A program made the position numbers and the translations under genes. Positions 20,638-32,230 of a stretch of 64,000 bases of DNA are shown here, piece by piece; positions within the stretch are counted from its first letter, which is position 1, and the number at the start of each line of letters is the position of its first letter. The notes under the pieces are model-generated. The model did no database searches and had not been told where the DNA came from. It worked only from the letters and a program-made list of their open reading frames with translations. Origin of the DNA: Pseudopyrenochaeta lycopersici (taxonomy: Eukaryota; Ascomycota; Dothideomycetes; Pleosporales; Pseudopyrenochaetaceae); assembly GCA_003313425.1 (NCBI GenBank), contig NHZP01000006.1:558001-622000 (forward strand), read 5' to 3'.

Positions 20638-23600
20638 ATGGCACCCAAAAAGGAAACATCGGTTGAACTGTGTAGTCGAGTGAATACACAGGGCAACACC
20701 ATCGCCATTCGGATGCTGGAGTATTTGAGCACAGCAAAGCAAGCCATTCCTGGATTCCAACCTCTGGCGACCGAGTTCATTGACCTTTGCCAAGTACTGT
20801 GGTCAATTGAAGCCGGTCTTACAGAAGTAACGAAGTCACGCTCTGGGTTTCCTGTTGAGGTCGCCCAGGAACTTGACAAGCGCGTCCGTCAGGTTCATGA
20901 TGAGTTCTCGGTGCTCAGCCAGATGGTTAACAAATGTACGTCAGTTTTCATTTTGCGTTGTAGGGCTCCAAGACTTCTCTTGAAGGATTTCGAGTGGCGT
21001 CGTTTTTGCCAAATCTCAATTAGAACATGACGCGAAACAAGCCATGAATTTTCAGAGAAGAAAGCGTTTTATTTTCGGTCTTCCATGTCTTCTTAAGAAC
21101 ACATTTTGCTTACAGCAATGAACTTCTAGTCGTTGACAACGAGAATCACAAAGGCGGTTTTGGAAAGAAATTCCGAATGATGTTTGCCGATACGGATGTC
21201 GACAAGATGCGACTGACTTTATCGAAGAGCCGCGACTCGCTGAAGGTTAGCTCTGCCATGTTCCGGTGGACATTGGGCGATGCTCGAGTAGACGCATCAA
21301 TGGGCATTGGTTATGCAGGCCTAATCGCTGCGCTCGAGCGATTGAACCCCAGCAAAGCATCAAGCCTTCCGCCCCTTCACCCGGCACCAACTTCGAATTT
21401 ACCGCCAACACCACCTTCAAAGGCCAGCCAGCACACTGAATCACACCATACGTCCACACACCGGTTGGACGGACCTTCTCTGCAAGAGCTTCGCCCTGAC
21501 GATATCCACTCGTATAACAGCGATGTCCTTCGGGCCACAGCCAACCATTCACATCTCCGGGAAGACGATATGGGCCTGTCGTCGAATCTTGTAGATCTTC
21601 ATAAGAACTGGCGAGCGCCACCGAGTGCACGCTCAAGTGAATCGACCAGAGACACAATGTATCAGCAAAACATTAGGTACCATGAAGATCCCGTCTACGA
21701 GGATGTCTCGGCGGAATCTATTAGATTGCGAACACTCGAAGACAGGCTGCACAACATGAGTGTTCATGAACGTTTACTAGATGAGCATAACCACTCCGCT
21801 ACGAAGATAGATTCTCCCATAGCATCGCCATATTGGGCACCGCGCCAATCTGGAGGGTCAAAGATGGCTGGTGGTAAAGCTGCACTCGTCACTGCTGTTG
21901 AGCAAAAGAAGCACCGGATTTTGGAGCAACTGCTCGATGGCGGTGCCAAAACTGATGCCCCAACGGAAGCTGCCATGCTGCGGACAGCAGCTCAGAACCG
22001 TGATGCAGAAACTATTGCGCTTCTGCTGCGATATGGCGCGGATGCCAACGGCTTTGACCGGGAAGGCATCACTCCTTTGTTCGCTGCTACCCAGGCTCAA
22101 TGTCTTGAGTCTGCGAAAATATTGGTCAAACGCGGAGCGGACCCCAATCTTTCCGCAGGCCCTGAGTCTGAGACCCCGTTGTCTCTGGCTTCGAGCAACG
22201 ACCACATCGACCTTGTTCAATTGTACCTCGCTAATGGCGGCAATCCTGACTTTATTATGGAGAATGGATCCACTACCCTGGTCTCAGCCATGAACAAAAT
22301 AGCGTCACCAAAGGTCGTCGAACTGCTTTTGAGTTCCGGCGGCGATGCAAATGCAAAGAATGGCGAAGGCACAACCGCCTTGTTCCAAGCCATACAATCA
22401 AACCGTATGGATCTGATGACAGTATTGCTCGACAACGGAGCAAACCCTAACCTCCCTGGACCAAAGCATCCGCTGTGGCCATCGACATACAAACCTAAAG
22501 CTCTGCAGCTCCTGCTATCTCGCGGCGCTGATCACAAGAAAACACCAGGCCTCATGGAGTTAGCATCAAGTTGTAAGTGGCCTTGCATCGTGTGTGGTTA
22601 TTTGGGTCCAGGTGTGCCTGTAACACTACGTGAACCTTCTCCAGGCCAATGTGGCGTTTGGAAAAGGTTGCGAAGGCACCAAGAACCCTTCAAGATAACT
22701 GTTCATCATACACCCCTGCTTCGTCCCCCACCATCCAATACTGTGCTGACCAATATCTATAGTGAAAAAACTGGATTCCATCAAAATCCTTATTAATGCA
22801 GGAGTATCACCGAATGTGAGGAAGGATGGCGTATACACACCTCTCTGCTCAGCCATCAGGGATAATAGTGCCGACATCGTGACCTACCTACTGGAAAACG
22901 GGGCGGATCCCAATTTCAATGCTTCTGAGTACCCTGCGTTCAAGTGCATCACTCACAAGCGCACACAATTCATCCCCCAACTTGTCGCTGCCGGGGCGGA
23001 TCTTCACAAACCTAAAGGCATTATTGAGACCGCTGTTCAATTCAACGACAAAGAAACATTGCTGTATTTACTGGATCAAGGTGTTAGCCCGAACGACCGG
23101 ACACCAGACGGTTATACAGCACTAACCACTGCGATACGCGAAGATCGTGGGGAACTCGTCGACATTCTTCTTGCTCGTGGCGCAGATCCCACTATACGTG
23201 GACAAGACTGGCCACTATGCATGGCCGTCAAGCGACCTACTATTTTGAAGAAGCTTCTCACTGCGACGCCCAACCCGCGTGCCTTCCGTGGTGTTGTTGA
23301 GATGGCGGTGGTCGCCAATCAACTTGAAAGCATCAAAATGCTCCTGGCAGCCGGCGTCAGCGTTGAAGACAAGAACTGCGGCGTTTTCTCTCCACTTACC
23401 ACGGCCATCCGCGAAGAACGCAAAGATATCGTCCGTTACCTCCTCGACGTAGCAAATGCAGATCCCAATGCCCCAGGCGAGCACCTTCCCATTGTTAAAG
23501 CGCTACGTAGATACAATGGTGACACTGAAATCATTCAAATGCTCCTCACGCGTGGCGCGCAGATCAATAAAATGCACAGAGGATGGAACGCAATTCTCCA

Positions 23601-23778
23601 AGCGGTCGAGAACGGCGACGCCAAGATCCTCAAGTTGCTGATCGACATGGGTGGCTCGGTCGATCTCCAAGCCATTGACGAGACAGGAAAGCCGGTCATT
23701 GATATTGTGACAGAGCGAGGCTGGGAAGAAGGATTAGCTCTTCTTTTCCCCAACACTGCTCCGAAGGCTAGGCAGTAG
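20638..23778 (+). CDS. Ankyrin-repeat protein with fungal helical N-terminal domain
   Basis: Three exons, 20638..20935, 21130..22572 and 22763..23778, give 918 residues. Residues 1 to about 175 form a helical domain (SRVNTQGNTIAIRMLEYLST; FRMMFADTDVDKMR; MFRWTLGDARVDASMGIGY) of the kind fungi place before ankyrin or NACHT modules. A Ser/Pro-rich linker follows. From about residue 345 to the end there are about 15 ankyrin repeats with typical TPL-xxA and LLxxGAD-N cores (for example ITPLFAATQAQ, LVKRGADPN, YTPLCSAIRDN, LLARGADPT). No ATPase domain is present. Acceptors were chosen by phase: exon 2 must begin at 21130, because the nearer acceptor hits a stop. It probably acts as a protein-binding scaffold; the partner is unknown. 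Confidence 0.85.
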
Positions 23779-26208
23779 GTAATCCTCCCCCATGCGCTCC
23801 TTCTTCAGAGACCCACCTCCATACTAACATTCTGCAGCCGTCGGAGCTTCTCTATTTCTGACTGGCGGTGGATCAGCGCAGGGCTTGAGCGTGGTGAATT
23901 GAAGTCGAGTGAGGAAGACGAAGCATGTTGCAGTACCGTGTCAAGCGGCATACTGCCAGCCTCATAATGATCATTTGTGGATGTCGTACGTTGGGAGGCT
24001 TTTTTTTGGGGGGTTATTTGGAGTTCGGGGGTATACCAGACATTATCTATCTCCTTTGTTCAAGTCCATAGTACTGCCGTCCCAGTCTTTATGGAAGGCT
24101 AGCAATAATCCCTTTTGTTCTTCATTTTTGAAGGTGCCGTTCCAAGGCTGAAAGTTGAACCCGCTGGCACCTAGTGATAGGGCTATAGAGGGTGGCCGAA
24201 ACACTTCCCTCTTGGGTTCTCAATAAGTACTTTGCGGACAGCAGAAAGACTCCAAAATTATCAAGCTTGGACAGTGGACGAGTAATTGCAAGGTCTCCAA
24301 CCGTGCGGAACAAACTAAAATTTCCTCAAAGTCTGCATGCTATTTCTTTGTAGTCCATTCCTAGGAAATACACGCATTCTAGAACATGGCAACCTCTCAA
24401 ACGAAGAGCCTGAGTTTCCTCGCCACGTTCTTGCCCGTTCTCCATCACAGCCTAATCATCTCTGTTTGAAAATAATATCCGCTGATAACCCTGTCAATTT
24501 TATCAATCAAAACAGTAATATCGTCGAATTCACATCAGTGTCTCTATTTGATGTAACAACCCCCGATCGGCCATTTGTGCGCCTGGAATCATAGCTGGGA
24601 AAGTGGTCTAATTGGCTTTTTTACACTTCCTGTTCTAATGAAGAAGTGAAAATCTATATCAGACCGTGCAAAATACAAATGACAGAATCTTCTGCAAACT
24701 ACCGAGGAAAGGATCGTCAGAGCTGATGTAATGTTGTTACCTGAGGAAGATTTTCGGCCGTCGCTATGTAGGATGCGCAAGACTTCCCAATTCCATTACC
24801 AGAGACTACTTCTCTCACTTATAAGCTCCCAGATATAAAGTTGAACTGAGCGTTTATAATTGCCGCCGCGATTTCGTGACCTTGTTCGATTTCATATCTG
24901 GTTTTGCTGCCCGGTCCGTACTTATGGTCCTCACCGGGAACAAAACACTAAGTTTGTCAAAGAGTAAATAAAGGTACGCTACTCGCCCACTTCTTCCTTC
25001 GCTGAAAACCATAGTTCTATTGTTTTGACTGTGTCGCCAAGCCCGAACTGTACTACTAGCCATGATATTGACAATCTCCATAACCATATCCCATGTCTTT
25101 ATCTACCTCCTCAGATGTGCGAGGTCAATGAAGCCATGACCTGTAATTCGGTGTACGTGTGTAAGTGTTTAAAGCAAACAGCGATGAGTCATATAATTAC
25201 CCTTCAGAAGTCCTAAAATAACCATGTTGCGTCGGTACCTCCAGAAGCTGTACGAATCAATGACGTACTGGAAGACCTCCACAGGAAAGATTAGAACCAC
25301 CATTTTCTTCTTTGGAAACAAAATCTGTCGGGATCATCAGCTGTGCTCATGCATATAGGATAACCCTTGCAACGAATCAAGATCGGCCTGTATCGGTAAG
25401 AGCACTTTTATGTCGCAGGGCGAAAGGATATAGAGGTAGTGTACAATTCTCCACAATTCAAGATGCTGAGACTAAGTGAGAACCTTCAACAAGACTCAGA
25501 TCGTGTTTCGGCAATCTTGCAGGAACTGCACGAGCAGATCAGGTGACGAGGTCTTGTTGTAGTTTCTTACGATGGTTGCACCTGTTGAGCATTGGGTCCA
25601 AGGTGTATGGAGAGTACAATCCCTCAAGGACGTGATATGAAAAAGAACAGTGTGTAAGAATTTGGAAAGCGAAGAGACATCTTGCTTCATCCAAATTGTT
25701 CCGCTGTCAAGTCACAATATATGGTTTAATGGTACAATGTCTTCATGTAAATTTGCCCATGCCCTTTATCTTAGCGAGACCCATACATTAAGACTCTGCA
25801 CATCAATTTCCTCCAAGTAATTTTGCGGATGTGAACGCTGCCCTTGCAACTTTGACTTATTTTCCACATATTGTTCAGATCCTTCCAGGAGATACATGTA
25901 CCGATATAGTACGGCATTATCGTTTAGACCTTGGCTGTTGAACAGATCCTTTTCGTAGTACCATATTGTATCACGTGACTATGGAGACTTCAGCCAAATT
26001 GTGGTATTACCGGGCTCCGTTATGGCTTGTAGGGGCGAGAGGAGAAGGGTGGCGAGAGTGGGGTTCAAATGGGGATAATTTCCCCGATTCGGTCACCGCG
26101 TGATGACGTTAAGCTTTGGCACACAAAACCACAGCCGTCACAGTCTCTATGAACTTTAAACCTGGGGTGTATTAATCTCCACGACCCTAGAAATCATCTT
26201 CTAACACT
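23779..26208. other. 2.4-kb gene-poor, AT-rich region
   Basis: Only short open frames occur, none with a signal sequence, domain or splice support. A second copy of an ankyrin 3' end is not present. The 150 bases before 26209 should hold the promoter of the oxidoreductase gene. Confidence 0.5.
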
Positions 26209-27471
26209 ATGTCTTCATCCCAAACGATCCGCTGGGGCATCCTCGCCACTGGAGGCATTGCCATTACATTGTGAGTAACCCCGCGAAAAACCCCGCCAGA
26301 GCTATTCGCTTAACGTTATGGCTTCCCCAGCACGAAGGACCTTCTCGTTGATCCGACTACACGCGGTGTCAATCACCTCAAGCACACTGTTGTCGCTGCC
26401 GCTTCTTCGTCGTCCAAATCTCGCGCGGAAGATTTCCTAAAAGAGGTGGGCGCGCCCTCAGATGCCAAGGCCTATGGCTCCTATGAAGAGTTCGTCAAGA
26501 ATCCAGACATTGATATTGTATATGTCGCAACACCGCATTCGCACCACTATCAGAATGCCATGCTCTGCTTGGAGGCAAATAAAAATGTCCTATGCGAAAA
26601 GGCGTTTACTGTCAATGCCTCCCAGGCACGCAAACTGGCGGAGAAGGCCAAAGAGAAGAATCTGTTTCTGATGGAAGCCGTTTGGACACGCTATTTTCCA
26701 TTATCTATCTATGTCCGAGAGCAAATTACATCAGGCCGCATAGGCCCCGTTGCACGAGTGATCTCAGACAACAGCATGGCACTTGACCCGGAGAACAACT
26801 TCGCGGATGGCAAAAACCGCATGGTGAACCCGGATCTAGCTGGAGGAGCTCTGCTCGATCTTGGTATTTATGCTTTGACATGGGTTTTCCAGACACTATA
26901 CCATACTCAAGCTGAGAGTTCGAGACAGCGTCCTAAGTTACTTGCTTTCGTCAAGACCTACGAGCCGACTGGAAAGGCGGATGAGCACAGCACTGCCATC
27001 CTCCAGTTCCCAAGGTCAAAAGAGTTAGGTGGCGAGGCGCACGCCGTAGCAACCACGTCTCTTCGCGTTGCGACCGCACCCGGAGGGAACTTAGATTTAC
27101 CCTTCGTGCGCATTCAAGGTCCGAAGGGCGAAATTCAAGTCTTTGGGCATTCTTTCCGCCCTCTTTCAACAAAGATCGTCTCTAGCGACGGTAGCATCGA
27201 ATCTAAGGACTTTCCGATTCCTGGACCCGGAAAGGGCAGTGGCTGGTACAACGGTTTCGGCGGCTCGTTGCAGGCTGAGGGCGAGGGCCAAGGTATGTTC
27301 TGGGAGGCTGACGAAGCTGCGGATGCCATTATCAATGGGAGGAAAGAGGGCAGATTTCTGGGGCTAGATGAGAGCATCTTGATCATGGAAGTCATGGACG
27401 AAGTTAGGAAACAGGGAGGTCTGGTGTATCCGGAGAAGATCGAGACGACCAAGTTCCCAGTGCAGCTATGA
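26209..27471 (+). CDS. Gfo/Idh/MocA oxidoreductase (dihydrodiol dehydrogenase / NADP-xylose dehydrogenase type)
   Basis: Two exons, 26209..26270 and 26331..27471, give 400 residues. The short first exon supplies the start of the Rossmann fold (RWGILATGGIA). The splice TT|C continues into FTKDLLVDP. The central signature DIVYVATPHSHHYQNAMLCL and the active-site lysine context NVLCEKAFTVNA are typical of the Gfo/Idh/MocA group. The second-half GG-LLDLGIYALTW is typical of the dihydrodiol/D-xylose 1-dehydrogenase branch. Such enzymes use NADP to oxidise sugars or trans-dihydrodiols in the cytosol. Length is near the family's usual 340-400. The exact substrate cannot be told from sequence alone. 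It lies 1.26 kb upstream of the AA9 enzyme on the same strand, and I infer no functional link. Confidence 0.9.
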
Positions 27472-28735
27472 ACGAACAACCACCTCCGGGAGCAAGAGAT
27501 TCTATCGACTGTGCAAGACGGCCGTATAACACAAAAACTTAGGTACTAAATAGAAAATTTTACCTTCTGCGGCCACTATTGGTGTTGGAATTGAGAAGCC
27601 GAAGCTTGGAAAGCATTTCCCAGACAGAGCCTGAGTAACGTCAATGGAGTCACTTCTTTTGCAACCATTTCAATTATGGCTGAAACTCTTTCTCATCTCT
27701 CATATAACAGAAATAAGAATCTTCTCCTTCGTCATCTGTTGCAACATTGTAATCATCTGAAATTCGCTCTAGAACGCGTCACCATTTCCCCACCGCTCCA
27801 CTCCATGCTTTCCACACAATCCATGCTCCCTTAATTTACCTCTAAAGGTTAGGTAGCATGGAGTGCTTTGCTTTTAAAATCCGTGGAAGCCCGGTATGAT
27901 CAAGATAAAGCTAACCCTCGGTACTAGAGACACATATACTTCGCCAAGGCTGTAACCCGGGTTTTCTTCACAGCTGAGGTACACTTTTCATCTAATTTCA
28001 TCTCTATAAATTGCCTTGTAGGGCTTATTCTCGTTAAGAGTTTAGCATTTCTTAAAGCTGCAGACTCAAGGATATGTTTTGCGACGGGATCCCCACTGCA
28101 GAAGCCAAGTTCATGAATACTTCTGCTTACAACACGTCAAACAAACGATTGCTACCTTGTTGATTTTCAACAAAGTTGAAATGGACATAGACGAATACTG
28201 CTGGTTTAAGTCTCTTGTCTCAACCCCAAAAATATTCGACAATGAGGTGTTCTACCAAATTCACTCCTCCATCAGACAAATATTTATCCGGTGGCATGTT
28301 GCCTATCAATATATTGAAGCCACTTCGGACCACACGCGAACGCGTAACGGTCGGTTTGAAATACTCCTTCCAGGATGCTTCCAGATTCGCCACCAATCAC
28401 ATAGGACCTTGCAAGGGTCAGTAATCTCAACACCACTCACGAGACGTGGTCCAGGGTGGACAGAACCTGGGCGACGACGACGAAAAGTTTCGCGAGTTCA
28501 TCTATTCAAAGATCACACGAGGTCACGATGCTAAAATTTCCAGGTTTCGATGCCGCCGAACAAAACGATGAGAGGCGTTACGTTGGGGGTTCCCAAGTCA
28601 AAGTATATCTTTTAAAGATATTGATGTATAAATGGAACCGAGAACTCCACGAAACACCTGGAACCCGTGGAAAGAGCCAAATAATAGTGTCAACATTAAA
28701 ATAGTTATCTCAACTATCGTTGTAACCATCATAAA
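27472..28735. other. 1.26-kb intergenic region
   Basis: I see no gene. A plus-strand frame at 28079..28534 (151 codons) lacks protein-like features. The proximal part should be the promoter of the AA9 enzyme gene. Confidence 0.5.
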
Positions 28736-30046
28736 ATGAAGAGCGTTGCCGTTCTCGCAGGTGTGGCTGTTCTGGCAAGACAGGTGACTGGTCACGCAAC
28801 GTTTCAAGGTGAGCCTCAAATGTTCGAACTTCGGACAAAATATGACTAATTTTGCATCCCCTAAATTTTAGATCTTTGGGTAGACGGAAAAGACCAACAA
28901 GCAACTTGCGCGCGATTGCCAACCAGCAACAGTCCTGTGACAGATGTGACAAGCAACAATATCCGATGTAAGCTACTTCAACAGCCTCCACAACTCAGGT
29001 CTGATATCACTTCATAGGCAACGTTAACCAAGGTGTTACGGCTTCGAAATGCGTTGTAGCTGCCGGGGGAGTCGTTACTATCGAAATGCACCAGCAGAAC
29101 AATGACCGATCATGCGCTAACGAAGCCATTGGTGGCGCTCATCACGGCCCAGTCCTGGTATATATGAGCAAAGTTACAGATAGTGCCACTGCCGATGGCT
29201 CTTCCAGCTTTTTCAAGATATTCCAGGATACATGGGCCAAGAATACCTCTGGAGGGGGAGGTTCAGACGAGTGAGTAATACCGATGTACAGCTGTATGTG
29301 TGCGACATACGCTGACTTGAAACTTTTCTCAGCTACTGGGGAACGAAAGACCTCAATGCAAACTGTGGGAAAATGGACGTCAAGATTCCAACCAACCTCG
29401 CCTCAGGCGACTACCTGCTTCGAGCTGAAGCCATCGCGCTTCATTCTGCAGGCGGCCTCAACGGTGCCCAGTTCTACATCACTTGCTTTCAGATCACTGT
29501 CACTGGTGGAGGCTCGTCAAGTCCAGCTGGCGTCTCTTGTAAGCCATGTTTACGTATAAATTGTATATGAGATATGCACTAACAGCACACTTCCTTTTTT
29601 AGTTCCGGGTGCTTATAAGGCAACTGACGCAGGAATTCTAATCAACATCTACCAGAATCTGGCATCGTACGTCGCCCCTGGTCCAGCAGTGATTTCTGGT
29701 GGCACGGAAGCTGTCGCTGGCAAAGCAGGCTCAGTCATCACAGCCACTGGAGGAACACCGCAAGCTACGGCCACTGTGAGCGTGGGACAGGGGGCAAGCA
29801 CACTGCAGACATCAACCAAAACTAGCTCTGCACAAGCTTCGTCGACAAGTGGAAGCGGCAGTTCTGGAGGATGTACGGTCGCGAAATATGGACAGTGTGG
29901 TGGAAGCGGCTTCACTGGTTGTACGACATGTAAGAAATTCCTGTACGAGTTAAGCTGCATGTAAGATATGTACTGACTTCGTACGTCCAGGTGCATCTGG
30001 CTCGACGTGTAATGCGCAGAATGGGTACTACTCGCAGTGCCTCTGA
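28736..30046 (+). CDS. AA9 lytic polysaccharide monooxygenase with CBM1
   Basis: Six exons, 28736..28808, 28872..28967, 29018..29270, 29333..29538, 29603..29929 and 29991..30046, give 336 residues. AA9 enzymes are secreted copper enzymes that cleave cellulose oxidatively. A 19-residue signal peptide ends at VTG, leaving His20 (HATFQDLWVDG) as the new N-terminus and first half of the copper 'histidine brace'. The second copper His lies in GGAHHGPV (about 98-99), and the axial Tyr lies in the FYITCFQI segment. A Thr/Ser/Ala linker leads to a C-terminal CBM1 cellulose-binding module from about residue 300 ([12 protein letters not shown] ... YYSQC), which is split by the last intron. All splice junctions keep phase. 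It points to growth on plant cell walls. Confidence 0.97.
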
Positions 30047-31815
30047 GAGGCTGGGTTCAGAAATGTGGCTTCCTTCTACTGCTATTCGACAGTAGTGTCT
30101 TGCTATGTGTATGTGAAGGGCATGAAAATGATGTTGTTCGTCGTTGTAACGCTCGCAGCGCATACATTCGAAGGCGAAGTAGTGATCCCCTGATAATTCA
30201 ACCTTGCGACAACTTCGACAACAAGCAAATCACGTGACCAACCCTTTCACTGAAATATCGCAGAATTATAGCATACTGTCTAGGAGATGCATATTCGCCC
30301 ACTCAGTGATGCCCTGGTTTCTTCGTGGCCGGTGCCATGACTTTCCTCGCAATTCTGTTTCAGCTGCATTTTCATCCATTCGTGGCTCTGGTTTGCCATT
30401 GAGTAGTGCAATTACCATTGAGAAGGCATCCTCGACAGCTCTGTGCTTCATAAAATCCCCACAAATACAGCCCAATGGTTGTAGGCCTCGAGGATCAATG
30501 CGTCCGCTGTGAGCACGTGTAAAGACATCGCTGATTAGGTTAGCGCAATATCTGCACGTTCGTGCGACACGTCACTTACGCCATCCGACAGCCACCACAT
30601 TTGACGCCCTGGAAGCGTTTGATGAACAACACAACAACTGCCAGCGCAGAGCGACGGTAATGGATGGTGCAAAACCCCGCCTCGAGGCCTTGTGCGGTTA
30701 TAGTCGATCCATCTGTGCGCAACGCGTGCTTAGCTGAAAGCTTGAAGCCGATACCATACAAGTGTCGTCCTGGAGAGATAGTCAGCGAACGTCGCATCAG
30801 CATTTGACAAGACAGTGAACTGCTGGCCATAGCACAAGCAACCAGGAACAGGAGAGTTTGGGAGTGTGATAGTGATATGGGCTGCATGAGAGGCATGAAC
30901 CTGGAGATCGCAGGGCTGAGCAGTTCGCACCAGGAACACATCCGACTTTGACACGTTTTTGCGCGCGCATGGCTAACGTTCACTGTTTGGCCCAATTGGA
31001 TAGTACACTTCTCCAACCCTGATTCGGTTCGCTTACCGCGTTCCATTCCTTCGCGTGCGACCTTGCGGTATTGACAAGCGAAGGAAGGTGTTCGATATGA
31101 CGCGCCTACAGCATATACATAGTAAAGGAACGGAAACGGAACGGCGCGCTGCCACCTTAACCTAAAGCGGGCCGAAGCCCGAAGCAACTCTGAACCAATC
31201 TGTGGGACACATCTGGCATTGCGTCGGCATTGAGAAACTAGCATGGCAGCGTTCCGACGTCCCTCAGTGCCAACACATCGGACCAAGCTAATAACGGCAA
31301 CACAGCAACTAGGAAATTTGACCCGTAGCACATCATTGGTCTTTCTGTTCCAGTGTTACGGTTCCCGAACAGCATGACATAGTGCCATTACCAGGTTTTC
31401 GTGGTTCCAGCTTCTGCCATACTGCTTTCTGTTCCTCGCTCCCCCCCGCAGTTGCTCGCTCACTGATAGTTCTGCCGGCCAATTAAAGAACAGAGGACCT
31501 GCCAGCGCAACATGGCATTACCTTAATGCTCTCCTCCGAAGGCAGAGTGTGCCACAGCAGCTGCGGACATAATTTCTTCGAGATAGTGGTGTGGCAACAA
31601 CGTTGGCGAACTCCTACAGGATACCGAAAATGAGGCTCAGATTGCATTGACAGACTATAAACAGAGAGCTGAAGTTCCCAGAGCAAATATTCTTTTCCAT
31701 TCTTTGCACTCAACTTGATTCCTCCAGATCCCCACTTGTAAGGCCGGGCCCCACCAGACACTGCTGCTGATCAGAGCCTTCTTTTCATACTCTTCCATTG
31801 CGCCACTCTCCAAAT
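30047..31815. other. 1.77-kb region with an unresolved minus-strand reading frame
   Basis: A minus-strand frame of 251 codons (31331..30576, no ATG at its outer end) can be spliced in phase at a GC|GTAAGT donor near 30588. The acceptor is AATCAG near 30524. The join leads to a frame ending at 30266 that contains KHRAVEDAFSMVIALL. HRAVEDA resembles the ExoIII motif of DEDDh 3'-5' exonucleases, but I find no matching DxE motif upstream. It may be a relic or an unknown gene. The remaining 500 bases before 31816 hold nothing recognisable. Confidence 0.3.
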
Positions 31816-32230
31816 ATGGCGTCGTCAGAAAGCTACGTACAGAAGCTTCAACGTAAGCACATGGGTGCTCCTTTCGATCAAAGCTAATTATCTCAGACTA
31901 TTGCGCAACGAACCAGATAGCCCAACCTCAGTTCCAAGACTACTCCGACCCTCGAGGTTCGCAATCCTGTTGCATGCTACATGCGTCATACTACACCCTC
32001 GCAGCAAATCCTGACATATACACGCAGGCATAAGGACTGCCTGGTCGAGCAGTGTTTTCGTACATGGTCATGAATACCGAGCTCATCTTTGGCGAGACTA
32101 CCGGTATCTCGAACAGTCGCGTGAGGAGGCAGCTGAAGTCGCCTGGAAGGCTTTGAACGCCATACCCGCAACGAATGGGACTAGCCAAGGGCAATATAAC
32201 TACAATCGTAATTATGCGACGTCTCGATAG
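31816..32230 (+). CDS. Small double-stranded RNA-binding-motif protein
   Basis: Three small exons, 31816..31852, 31897..31956 and 32028..32230, give 99 residues and exactly 100 codons with the stop. Nearly the whole protein is one dsRBD fold. Helix 1 is SYVQKLQHYCATNQ. The strand 1-2 region QPQFQDYSDPRG follows, then VFVHGHEYRAHLW and DYRYLEQSREEAAEVAWKAL as the C-terminal helix. A short Asn/Tyr/Gln-rich tail follows. Canonical dsRBDs carry KKxAK at the start of the last helix. Here it is REEAAE, so the lysine contacts with RNA are missing and binding may be weak or replaced by protein contacts. The second intron has a CTGAC branch and CGCAG acceptor. No other domain is attached, so it is not a Dicer or RNase III. 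Confidence 0.85.

Noticed and set aside
28079..28534. 151-codon plus-strand frame upstream of the AA9 gene
   Set aside because: Its composition is random, it has no domain or splice partner, and it overlaps the presumed promoter.
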